From Methanobacteriota archaeon (GTDB lineage: Archaea > Thermoplasmatota > Poseidoniia > Poseidoniales > Poseidoniaceae): 47,104 nt of DNA. Positions 25,936 through 33,720 of this stretch are shown piece by piece (position 1 is the stretch's first letter; every line of letters starts with the position of its first letter). The DNA is taken from positions 1-47,104 of the forward strand of contig JABGTJ010000079.1 of NCBI GenBank assembly GCA_018691345.1. Direction: 5' to 3'. Made by a program: the position numbers and the translations under genes. The notes beneath the pieces are model-generated. The model searched no databases, had not been told where the DNA came from, and saw only the letters and a list, made by a program, of their open reading frames with translations.

Positions 25936-26933
25936 CTGCTCACTGATTCCAACTGGTTAATGGCTAATGCTGCTGCAACAACATCTCCATCCTCCCACCA
26001 ATCGACTGCGATGAACGTAGGACGCTTGCCATGCTGTTGCCAGCATTCAGTAGCACGCTGAACAAGAAAACCGACATCATTGGCTTCATCGCCTCTTGAT
26101 GGGTCGGAAAGGCCCAGCGGCCCACGAAGCCAGTTGTTCATGTGGAATACTTCCTGTTCGACGTCTCCTCGAAGGAGGTCACAGGTCATGTCTTCGGTGT
26201 TTTCTTCGGCAAAGTTCGTTGTCCAACTATGGGTTAAGAAATCATGTATCCAAGGATGAGATGCGTCGCTATTCTGTTCCCAAAAGACCACTAAATTCGT
26301 TCCTTGGTCAATCATTTCGAGCAGGGTTGGCCAAGGCGAGTTGAGCGTGTGGATGTACACTTTTTCGTAGAGGTTTGCTTGTTCAAAAACAGCAAGCAAA
26401 TGGTCAGGCTGAACGTAATTTTCAACCAAGAGAGTTACAACATCTCTGGGGTGTTCATCCATCTTACCTTGCAAATTAGAGAGCCAAGACACAGAATCAA
26501 CGTTGCCGTATGTGCAGGGGCTGAAGCCTCGGTCATCGTCTCCGTGACACAATCGCACCGAGTCAACTCGCTCATCACCAAGCGTCTCGTAGTGTGTATC
26601 AATCATGAAGGCGCGCATTCCTGCATCCCATTGAGCATCGAGTCCGGTCTGATGATTACTTGCAGGATAATAGATGCCGTCTTGGTGGGTTGAAAAGGCA
26701 TTGTGCGTTTCAGGGAACGTCACATTGTCGTAGGTTCTCTGGCAGAGAATAAGCAAGCCATTGCATGGCTCATTTGTCTGCTCACTGTCGTCATCTTCCA
26801 GCATCGAAAGGGTATCGACACTCGGCGAAACGCAGCCAGAAAAGACAAACGCAAACGCCATCAACACAGCAAAGAGACCACCTCGCATGACAGTGACAAG
26901 GTGAACGACAACATCAAGTCGCCGGTATGTCAT
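25932..26933 (-). CDS. PI-PLC X-domain-like lipoprotein
   Basis: A 333-residue exported protein. The hydrophobic leader ends in the lipobox FSGC, so it is probably a lipid-anchored surface enzyme. The body resembles the TIM-barrel X domain of phosphatidylinositol-specific phospholipase C. TFPETHNAFST carries the first catalytic His, MIDTHYE follows, and LCHGDDD would hold the second His. Bacterial members of the family hydrolyse inositol phospholipids or related phosphodiesters. Archaeal inositol lipids, algal detritus or nucleic acid could each be the substrate, and none is shown. It starts at ATG 26933, which shares one base with the dCMP deaminase stop (TGATG). A later ATG at 26888 would give a shorter leader. 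Confidence 0.72.
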   Translation of the reverse strand: MTYRRLDVVVHLVTVMRGGLFAVLMAFAFVFSGCVSPSVDTLSMLEDDDSEQTNEPCNGLLILCQRTYDNVTFPETHNAFSTHQDGIYYPASNHQTGLDAQWDAGMRAFMIDTHYETLGDERVDSVRLCHGDDDRGFSPCTYGNVDSVSWLSNLQGKMDEHPRDVVTLLVENYVQPDHLLAVFEQANLYEKVYIHTLNSPWPTLLEMIDQGTNLVVFWEQNSDASHPWIHDFLTHSWTTNFAEENTEDMTCDLLRGDVEQEVFHMNNWLRGPLGLSDPSRGDEANDVGFLVQRATECWQQHGKRPTFIAVDWWEDGDVVAAALAINQLESVSS

Positions 26934-27370
26934 CAAACGGTTCGAACGTTAATTCCTGCTTCAAGAAGCATTCCGTTTGAAGTATTGAAATCATCAAGCC
27001 ATCGTTCAGGTATTGCGTTGGTTTCAGGGTAGACAATTTCTTCGATGCCTGCTTGAATGAGGGAACGTGCACAGCGAGAACAAGGTGGCCAAGTGACGTA
27101 TGCAGTGCTACCCTTGAGAGAAATTCCAATCCGAGCGGCGTGCATGATTGCGTTTTCCTCAGCATGACAAATCAATGGATATTTTTTATCGCGATCGGTG
27201 AGTCGAGCAGCGTCATCGTTGATTCCTCGTGGGAAACCATTGAAACCGGTCGAACGAATCTCACGGTCTTCACCGACAACAACGCAACCGACCTTTGTCG
27301 AAGGATCTTTACTCCAGCCGGATATGTGTTTTGCCAATTCCAAAAAACGATTGTCCCATTTCTCACCCAT
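26933..27370 (-). CDS. dCMP deaminase family zinc enzyme
   Basis: A 145-residue cytidine/deoxycytidylate deaminase-fold enzyme. HAEENAI has the zinc-binding His and the catalytic Glu, and PPCSRCA has the two zinc-binding Cys. The GCVVVGEDREI strand and FNGFPRGIND loop match dCMP deaminase, which makes dUMP for thymidylate synthesis. The frame opens at GTG 27391, but ATG 27370 fits the family N-terminus better. Downstream of folC by some 35 bases, it shares a pathway logic: dUMP methylation uses folate. ComE-type or riboflavin-type deaminases are less likely, given the fingerprint near HAEE. Confidence 0.88.
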   Translation of the reverse strand: MGEKWDNRFLELAKHISGWSKDPSTKVGCVVVGEDREIRSTGFNGFPRGINDDAARLTDRDKKYPLICHAEENAIMHAARIGISLKGSTAYVTWPPCSRCARSLIQAGIEEIVYPETNAIPERWLDDFNTSNGMLLEAGINVRTV

Positions 27371-27405
27371 GGCTCTCAACGTTTGTCTCACACGCCATCT
27401 CTCTA

Positions 27406-28701
27406 TCAGTCCTTCGCATACAACGAAAGGTGTTCATCTGTACTCCAGCCAAAGGCGGACAAGAGATTTCCTTGCAAATACAGCGAACCCAAACTAACAA
27501 CGAGTCCGACGTTTTTCGATTCACACGAGGCTAAGGCATTGATTGCATCCACGGGCAATGGATAATGCTGCACATCGTTTCTTTGCCAATTTTGTTGTAT
27601 TAATGCGTCAACGGAAACTCCGGGATATCTTCCCCCTTGAGGCCGAGTGAGTACGATTTGCTTTGGAGGACACCGATGGCAGAAGTCCAGCAGTGGTTCA
27701 AGAAATTGACCTAAATCGTCTTGCGGTGAAGTACCAAACACCAAACTCCACACCGGCAATGAATTATGCTTCGGGGCATACTGCAAAATATACTGTTCTA
27801 ATTCCGGCAAAATTCGAAGTAAGCCGGATGGATTGTGAGCCGCATCAAGCAGATAAGGATGAGATGATGTTTCCTCACTAGAAAGAAATTGCATGCGAGC
27901 GAGCCATCGCAAATGCTGACGAGCATGGATGAGAGATGCAGTCGGCAATCCGAGGTGCTGGAAAACGGCAAGTGCAAGCAGAAAGGCCTCCTTTCGTACG
28001 GAAGAGTCGCTCGGGATTGCTATGACATGAACTTCAGAAGGTGATGGGACCTCTCCAAGTTCCGGATTCCCTGCAGTGTTTGCTTCCAACTTCATAGCAT
28101 CAAGAACGCTCTGCTCGGTGGGTTCCCGGATGAAAATTGGGCAGTTTGGGCGTGCAATAGCTGCTTTTTCCCGAGCGATGGTCGGAAGGTCTCCTCCAAG
28201 GATGTCAACATGCTCCCGAGTGACTGAGGTTACCAAGCTTGCAGTTGCAGGCCCACAGCGTGTAGCATCCAAGCGGCCACCGAGGCCCGTCTCAAGAATC
28301 AAAACGCTGCAGCCTTGTGAGGCAATCATAGCGACCAAGTAGGTCACTTCGAAGAATGTTAAATCAACAGTGAATTCATGATCTTGACTGCATGCTGCAT
28401 CATGAATCAAAAGTAAGGCTTCGTCAAACTCTTCGCTCGACAACGGGATACCGTTGCGGCGGACTCGTTCCTCAAGACGGACAACATGAGGTGAACTGAA
28501 CAGTACATTTTCGATGTTATCCAATCCCAATGAGGTTGCCATGAGTGCGCACACCGTCCCCTTACCGTTGCTGCCGGCGACATGCAGAATATGCTCGGGC
28601 AACGAAAGTTGAAGGCGGTCAAGAACGGTTCGAGTTTCCTTCAATCCCAACGCCATGCCGCGTTTTTTGGTTGATTCAAGCCAAGTGCGCGCTTCAACCA
28701 C
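27406..28701 (-). CDS. folC: Folylpolyglutamate / dihydrofolate synthase
   Basis: A 431-residue Mur-ligase-fold enzyme that adds glutamate to folates. ILHVAGSNGKGTVCA is the ATP-binding P-loop and SSPHVVRLEERVR is the FolC-specific loop. ETGLGGRLDATR and LVTSVTREHVDILG are the metal- and substrate-binding segments. The C-terminal domain has YLLDAAHNPSGL. The only in-frame starts ahead of the conserved WLEST helix are GTG 28701 and TTG 28842. The latter runs through the promoter hairpin and into the divergent gene, so 28701 is preferred. Whether it works on dihydropteroate, folate or another pterin in this archaeon is not shown. It is the first gene of a minus-strand operon with dCMP deaminase and the PLC-like lipoprotein. 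Confidence 0.9.
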   Translation of the reverse strand: MVEARTWLESTKKRGMALGLKETRTVLDRLQLSLPEHILHVAGSNGKGTVCALMATSLGLDNIENVLFSSPHVVRLEERVRRNGIPLSSEEFDEALLLIHDAACSQDHEFTVDLTFFEVTYLVAMIASQGCSVLILETGLGGRLDATRCGPATASLVTSVTREHVDILGGDLPTIAREKAAIARPNCPIFIREPTEQSVLDAMKLEANTAGNPELGEVPSPSEVHVIAIPSDSSVRKEAFLLALAVFQHLGLPTASLIHARQHLRWLARMQFLSSEETSSHPYLLDAAHNPSGLLRILPELEQYILQYAPKHNSLPVWSLVFGTSPQDDLGQFLEPLLDFCHRCPPKQIVLTRPQGGRYPGVSVDALIQQNWQRNDVQHYPLPVDAINALASCESKNVGLVVSLGSLYLQGNLLSAFGWSTDEHLSLYAKD

Positions 28702-28763
28702 ATTTCTGCGAAGGGTTCGTGTGATTAGTCCTTTTCTTTGACCTAAAATGGGACGCTTGCATT

Positions 28764-28780
28764 CGCCCCCTACGGGGGCG
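28764..28780. promoter_or_regulatory. GC-rich palindrome between divergent folC and presenilin-like genes
   Basis: CGCCCCC and GGGGGCG form a perfect 7-bp stem with a TAC loop. It lies in the shared upstream region, followed 3 bases later by CGTATACG (28783-28790), which could be a TATA-like element for the rightward gene. Confidence 0.45.
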
Positions 28781-28823
28781 TCGTATACGCGACCCTCATA
28801 TGAGTGTCCGGAGTCGACAGGGC

Positions 28824-31034
28824 ATGAGCGAACAGGAGACAACCTCGGAACCGAAGCGAAAGGTTTCCGAGGAATTTGCCGCCGTTCAGGCGCAACTGCG
28901 TAAAGAAGACACGCTGCTCTGGTTGATGAAAGAGCAACTCCCTTCCATGCTCGGAATGATGTTCATGTTCATTCTGACCATCGGCATTTCCCTGTACATT
29001 CGTCCATGGTATGACATTGCAGAATTACAAGCTTATGGAGTCGATGGTGCCCGCCAAGTTCGGTACATTGCACTGCAATTAGTCATGATTTTCATCTTCA
29101 CCGCAGGTATTTTGTTCCTCGCAAAATACAAGAAAGAATGGATCATCAAGTACGGAATCATGGGCGTTCTTGCTATTGCCCTCTTGTACGCAACCGTTCC
29201 GCTCACGCACGTCATGGTGCTCGATTTAGAATCGGATCCGTTTGCGTACGACAGCGACGCAGAAATCGGCATGTCTTACCACTCACATCACGGCATGGAT
29301 ACACACATCGCCAACTCACTTATCGGCGCTCCAGGAATGTGGAACGATTCGGTCAGCGTTTACAGCGCAGATGGATTATCAACAAACACATCGAAATGGA
29401 CCGTGACGCATGAACGACTCCCGTATGCTGACACCGCTCACCTCAACATCGTTGTATCCGATGATTACTATTCATTCACCAACCAAGCATTTGTTTGGTA
29501 CGTCGATGCAGAAACGGGTGAATTGCAAGATTCTTATGCTTGCCATCGCTACTTGGACACCGATGACCCGGTGCCTCTTGGAAACCTCGAAGGAGGTTGT
29601 TCTCTCGCTTTCCATGCAAATGACGCCATGTATTTGATTGACCAAAACGGTAAGATGGTTCGTTACAATACCTTCGAGGAGAGCCCTGGAAACTTAACCT
29701 ATCAAGCAGGATGGTCTCTGCCACCTGCCTTGAAGACGCACGAAGGCGTTCTTTACTCCGAAGTCATTGATGATGACAAAGTTCTCATTGTCACTCCGAC
29801 AGCGGCTGCCGTTCTTGAATTGGAATCGAATTCGGGTGCTCTTGACTTGAATTCAAACTCAAATACGATGGCAAAGGTGTTGTTTACAATTAACGCTACA
29901 AGCAACTTCACCAGTGCTGATTTTGGACATTCTCCATGGTCCACTGGTAACATAAGTGAAAGCAATGGCCAGGAAGGTTTGTTGTTGCTCGGAGAGGAAA
30001 ACGGTGATGTCACTGGCTTTGAATGGAATCAATCCGACGATGTGGTATTTGAGCCTCAAACAAAGATTGCACTGCTCGGCTACGGCCAGACCATCCAATC
30101 CGTTCGAATAACCGACCTTGACGAAAGTGGATTCAGCGATATGCTCATTACAACCGGTGAAAAAGCCGACTGGCTGCACACACAGAGCCTCGTCAACCGG
30201 ATTTCCTTTGACATTGAAAACGATTTGAAGGCTTCTTGGTTCACGTTCTCTGACAACTCAACTCAATTCAATGCCCTGTACGACAACGGCACGATTGCCC
30301 TTGATTCTGGGGCCATTGAAAATGGAATGTTCGCCCTTAATGGACCTCAATTCTCTGAAGGGCCGCTCATTGCAGCACTCCTCATCACCACCATTTTGAT
30401 GATTCTTCTCTATGTTCACAGCGAATGGTATGTCGTCAACACAGTCGGTGTATTGGTTGGCTCTGGCGTCATTGTCATGCTCGGAGTAACCTTTGTTCCA
30501 ACTCTAATTATCATCTTCATGATTGCTGCGGCAATCTACGATGCTTGGGCAGTATATCGTTCAAAGCATATGCTTGACTTAGCTGATACCATGATTGGTC
30601 TACGTCTGCCGATTCTACTGGTTGCACCACAAGAAAAAGGATATTCGTTCATTGATGAAACGGTCTCCATGAAGGAGAAAAATGCCGCACCTGCTCAACA
30701 ATCGGTTTCCCCTACCCAAAGGCCGGTTGCAAATTCTCAGCCAAAGAAGCAAGGAAAAGACGCCATGTTCATGGGTCTTGGAGACGTCATCTTCCCCGGA
30801 ATGCTGGTCTTATCTTCCGCCCAATACATCGATGGAAGCGAAGGCTTCCAAATCGCCATGGCGACGCTTATTGGTGGTCTTATCGGTTACTTGGCATTGA
30901 TGACCTATGTGGCACGAGGCCGTGCCCAAGCTGGCCTTCCATTGTTGAACGGTGGAGCAATCCTGGGTTACCTGGTCGGCGGAATTGTTTCCGGCGTAGG
31001 TTGGGCAATCTTTGACTTTGGACTAACATTGTGA
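28824..31034 (+). CDS. Presenilin/signal-peptide-peptidase-like GxGD protease with large inserted domain
   Basis: A 736-residue intramembrane aspartyl protease of the archaeal A22 (PSH) type. Three N-terminal membrane helices lie within residues 40-145. A soluble region of about 370 residues (150-520) follows. Then come six more helices carrying the active site: IYDAW (Asp573), GLGD (Asp654) and LPLLNGG, the PAL-like motif (Pro706). The catalytic set is complete. The inserted region has repeated short beta strands, such as VWYVDAETGEL and MYLIDQNGKMVRYN, that look like a beta-propeller (PQQ/WD-like) outside the cell. Typical archaeal homologues are about 300 residues and lack it. ATG 28800 is an alternative start. 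The stop TGA overlaps the SD of serS. Confidence 0.85.
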   Translation: MSEQETTSEPKRKVSEEFAAVQAQLRKEDTLLWLMKEQLPSMLGMMFMFILTIGISLYIRPWYDIAELQAYGVDGARQVRYIALQLVMIFIFTAGILFLAKYKKEWIIKYGIMGVLAIALLYATVPLTHVMVLDLESDPFAYDSDAEIGMSYHSHHGMDTHIANSLIGAPGMWNDSVSVYSADGLSTNTSKWTVTHERLPYADTAHLNIVVSDDYYSFTNQAFVWYVDAETGELQDSYACHRYLDTDDPVPLGNLEGGCSLAFHANDAMYLIDQNGKMVRYNTFEESPGNLTYQAGWSLPPALKTHEGVLYSEVIDDDKVLIVTPTAAAVLELESNSGALDLNSNSNTMAKVLFTINATSNFTSADFGHSPWSTGNISESNGQEGLLLLGEENGDVTGFEWNQSDDVVFEPQTKIALLGYGQTIQSVRITDLDESGFSDMLITTGEKADWLHTQSLVNRISFDIENDLKASWFTFSDNSTQFNALYDNGTIALDSGAIENGMFALNGPQFSEGPLIAALLITTILMILLYVHSEWYVVNTVGVLVGSGVIVMLGVTFVPTLIIIFMIAAAIYDAWAVYRSKHMLDLADTMIGLRLPILLVAPQEKGYSFIDETVSMKEKNAAPAQQSVSPTQRPVANSQPKKQGKDAMFMGLGDVIFPGMLVLSSAQYIDGSEGFQIAMATLIGGLIGYLALMTYVARGRAQAGLPLLNGGAILGYLVGGIVSGVGWAIFDFGLTL

Positions 31035-31043
31035 GGTGTAAAT

Positions 31044-32336
31044 ATGCTGGATATCAATTTGTTTCGCAACGAACCGGAAACGATCCGAAAAGACCACGAT
31101 AAGCGTGGCATTCCACACGATAAAATAGATCAGGTCATCGAATTAGATCAAACTTGGATTAACCTTCAACACGAAACCAATCAAATGCGAGCGCAGAAGA
31201 ATACAGCTGCAAGAGGAATTGGGGCTGCCAAAAAGTCCGGCGACCAAGAAGCGGCTAAACGCATACTTGCTGAAGTGGCTGACCTCGGGGCACAAATTGC
31301 AGAAATGGAAAAGAAAACCGAAGCGGCAGTTGCAGAACGCGACAAGTTACGAATGTCCATTCCAAACATCCTCCATCCAGATGTACCACAAGGTGCTGAC
31401 GAATCGGGTAACACGCAGCACAGCGTTCATGGGGAAAAGCCAACGTTTGATTTTGAACCTCGTACGCACAACGAACTTATTGAAATGAACAAGTGGGTTG
31501 ACTTGAAACGAGCCGCAAAGATTGTCGGCAGCCGGTTTTTCTTCCTCAAGGGAGATTTGGCTCGGCTTGAATTTGCGCTTCAACAGTACGCAGTGAACTT
31601 CATTCGTGAACGTGGCTATACGTTTGTCCAACCGCCAGTCATGATGAACCGTGATGCCTACGAAGGCGTAACAGACCTTTCTGATTTTGAAACGGTGATG
31701 TACGGTGTAGAGCCTGATGGTTACTACATGATTGCCACTGCTGAGCACCCCTTGACAGCGATGTTCATGGGTGAAACTATTCCTGAGGACGACCTACCGT
31801 TGCGAATCGTGGGCGTCTCACCCTGCTTCCGTAGAGAAGTGGGGTCGCACGGACAATCAGACTTAGGGATTTGGCGTGTTCATCAATTCACCAAGATTGA
31901 GCAAATCATCATCGCTACACCAGAACAATCATGGGAGCTTCAAGAAGAATTGCTGCAAAACTGTCTGGATTTGTGGGATGCTCTTGGCATGCATTACGAA
32001 GTGGTGAACATCTGTACCGGTGACATGGGGACGGTTGCTGCACGAAAGTACGACCTAGAGGCTTGGATTCCCGGTGCAAATCAATACAAGGAAATCGTAT
32101 CGTGTTCAAATTGCACTGATTACCAGGCCAATCGTCTTCAGATTCGATACGGACAACCGGGTCATGCAGGTCAACCGATCGCACACACGCTGAATTCGAC
32201 TGCAGTAGCAACCTCACGAGCACTTGTAGCGATCATGGAACAGAACCAACTGGAAGACGGTCGAGTGAACATTCCTGATGTCCTTCAACCCCTCATGGGT
32301 GGACAAGAAGTCCTTGAACCGTGCAGTTGGGGATGA
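31044..32336 (+). CDS. serS: Seryl-tRNA synthetase
   Basis: A 430-residue class II aminoacyl-tRNA synthetase that charges tRNA-Ser. The N-terminal coiled-coil arm (residues 1-110, rich in Lys, Glu and Ala) binds the long variable arm of the tRNA. Motif 2 is visible in SPCFRREVGSHGQ, followed by GIWRVHQFTKIEQ. Motif 3 lies in NSTAVATSRALVAIMEQNQ and ends with VLQPLMGG. Length and motifs match the common bacterial/eukaryotic/most-archaeal SerRS, not the rare methanogen type. GAGGTG six bases before ATG overlaps the presenilin-like stop, so it is second in an operon with that protease, an unusual pairing. Confidence 0.96.
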   Translation: MLDINLFRNEPETIRKDHDKRGIPHDKIDQVIELDQTWINLQHETNQMRAQKNTAARGIGAAKKSGDQEAAKRILAEVADLGAQIAEMEKKTEAAVAERDKLRMSIPNILHPDVPQGADESGNTQHSVHGEKPTFDFEPRTHNELIEMNKWVDLKRAAKIVGSRFFFLKGDLARLEFALQQYAVNFIRERGYTFVQPPVMMNRDAYEGVTDLSDFETVMYGVEPDGYYMIATAEHPLTAMFMGETIPEDDLPLRIVGVSPCFRREVGSHGQSDLGIWRVHQFTKIEQIIIATPEQSWELQEELLQNCLDLWDALGMHYEVVNICTGDMGTVAARKYDLEAWIPGANQYKEIVSCSNCTDYQANRLQIRYGQPGHAGQPIAHTLNSTAVATSRALVAIMEQNQLEDGRVNIPDVLQPLMGGQEVLEPCSWG

Positions 32337-32374
32337 GTGTAAGGCTTGAAATAGCCTTGCCGTGATGGTCAATC

Positions 32375-33253
32375 ATGGTTGGAGAAGAAGTGCTCTATTT
32401 CGGATACGGCTCAAATTTGGATTGGTCGGATTGGAAAAGCTGGTGTGAACGCAAGCATTTGCCGCACGACGGCCTGGTCGAAATTGGTCCATGTTGGTTA
32501 CCAAATTACACCATGAAATTCCACTACTATTCGGACGGAAGAGAAGGGGGTGCGGCAGATGTTGTCGAGAACGGTAGAGGACATGCTGTCCCAGGTGTAC
32601 TGTTCTCGATGGATGAAGGCGCTTTGGCCGCCATGGACCGAAAAGAAGGAACGAGAGCAGGAATCTATGCTCGGCGAACAATCAACGTCGCTCTGCCAGA
32701 CGGGTCGTTCATTGAAGCGCTGACCTATTGCGTCACTCCGGAACGTCGAGAAGACCGTTTCATTCAGCCATCAAAGCACTACATCAGCCTCATTGAAAAT
32801 GGGCTTAAGGAGAGGAAACTTCCAATTGGAGAATTAAAAAACGCTATTGAAAATTATTCACCGAGTTTCCCCGTAGAAAAGATATTTGTCTACGGTACGC
32901 TGATGGAAGGCGAGATACGTTCCTCAACAACAGAACAGATCTGCATCGGCGAAGGTCAAAGTGCAACCGTCAAAGGCGATTTGGTCAACTTGGGAGCGTT
33001 TCCCGGCATGATTGCCGGTGTTGGAACAATCAAAGGTGAGTTGTACCATCTCGACCAAGTCTATTCTGCTCTGCAAACGCTTGATAGCATTGAGGGGTTT
33101 TACGGCTATGGCTCAGATGATTCCCTGTACACCCGAACCATAGTCAAGGTGCAAACTGATAATGCAGTCGAGTGGGCGTGGACCTACATGTACAACGAAC
33201 AAAACGGGAGTTTGAACCCGAAAATTGAATCCGGTGACTGGCGTAATCGCTAA
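32375..33253 (+). CDS. Tandem gamma-glutamylcyclotransferase-like protein
   Basis: A 292-residue protein made of two consecutive GGCT-like (AIG2/BtrG) domains. The first has YFGYGSNL (8-15) and a Glu at 91 in MDRKEG, the catalytic position of the family. The second starts FVYGTLMEGE (171-180) and has Glu240 in LDSIEGF. Family members cyclise gamma-glutamyl amides to 5-oxoproline, or remove gamma-glutamylamines. The joining of a GGCT-type and a YtfP-type domain in one chain is unusual. The ATG at 32375 is 38 bases after serS; no obvious SD was seen. The substrate is unknown; gamma-glutamylcysteine or other gamma-glutamyl compounds are candidates. It overlaps the convergent carrier gene by four bases. 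Confidence 0.8.
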   Translation: MVGEEVLYFGYGSNLDWSDWKSWCERKHLPHDGLVEIGPCWLPNYTMKFHYYSDGREGGAADVVENGRGHAVPGVLFSMDEGALAAMDRKEGTRAGIYARRTINVALPDGSFIEALTYCVTPERREDRFIQPSKHYISLIENGLKERKLPIGELKNAIENYSPSFPVEKIFVYGTLMEGEIRSSTTEQICIGEGQSATVKGDLVNLGAFPGMIAGVGTIKGELYHLDQVYSALQTLDSIEGFYGYGSDDSLYTRTIVKVQTDNAVEWAWTYMYNEQNGSLNPKIESGDWRNR

Positions 33254-33720
33254 TCTTCAAGTTCGGTCATTGCCAAAAGAACAGAACCTTGCTGAACTTG
33301 TTCAGCAGTCGAAAAATACACGTCAGTAATTGTTCCTGCTGCTGCTGCAAGAATCCTGTGTTCCATCTTCATAGCCTCAAGAATCATGAGTGTTTGACCC
33401 GTTTCTACAGATTGGCCGACTTCAACCAAAACCTCGAGAACTTTACCTGGCATAGGCGCAGTCAGGCCACCATCGTTTCCACTTTGAGTCGCTCCAGGTT
33501 CGATTCGCTCGAAATTGAACGTGTGACCTGAAAAATGAACCCACCAAACGTCACCGACCTTTGCGACCGTAGCATAGCCTGATTCCCCGTTGGAAAGATG
33601 AATCTTGAGTCGCCCATCTCGTTCAACGACGGCTTTGTGCTCACCGAGGATCCATTCATCACCTTGCTTCACAACGGTGACATCGACCGGTCCATCTGGA
33701 CTGTTGAACTGGTGATGCAT
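33250..33720 (-). CDS. Biotin carboxyl carrier protein, separate subunit of the acyl-CoA carboxylase
   Basis: A 156-residue carrier protein. The C-terminal biotinyl domain (from about 85) includes APMPGKVLEVLVEVGQSV and EAMKM, with the biotinylated Lys at 118. The first 75 residues form a beta-rich linker domain similar to the BT domain between carboxylase and carrier in fused methylcrotonyl/propionyl-CoA carboxylase alpha chains. AGGAGGT lies eight bases before the ATG, which overlaps the biotin carboxylase stop as TGATG. A sequencing frameshift is therefore unlikely, and the split is genuine. It serves the carboxyltransferase encoded 2.5 kb upstream. Confidence 0.92.
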   Translation of the reverse strand: MHHQFNSPDGPVDVTVVKQGDEWILGEHKAVVERDGRLKIHLSNGESGYATVAKVGDVWWVHFSGHTFNFERIEPGATQSGNDGGLTAPMPGKVLEVLVEVGQSVETGQTLMILEAMKMEHRILAAAAGTITDVYFSTAEQVQQGSVLLAMTELED

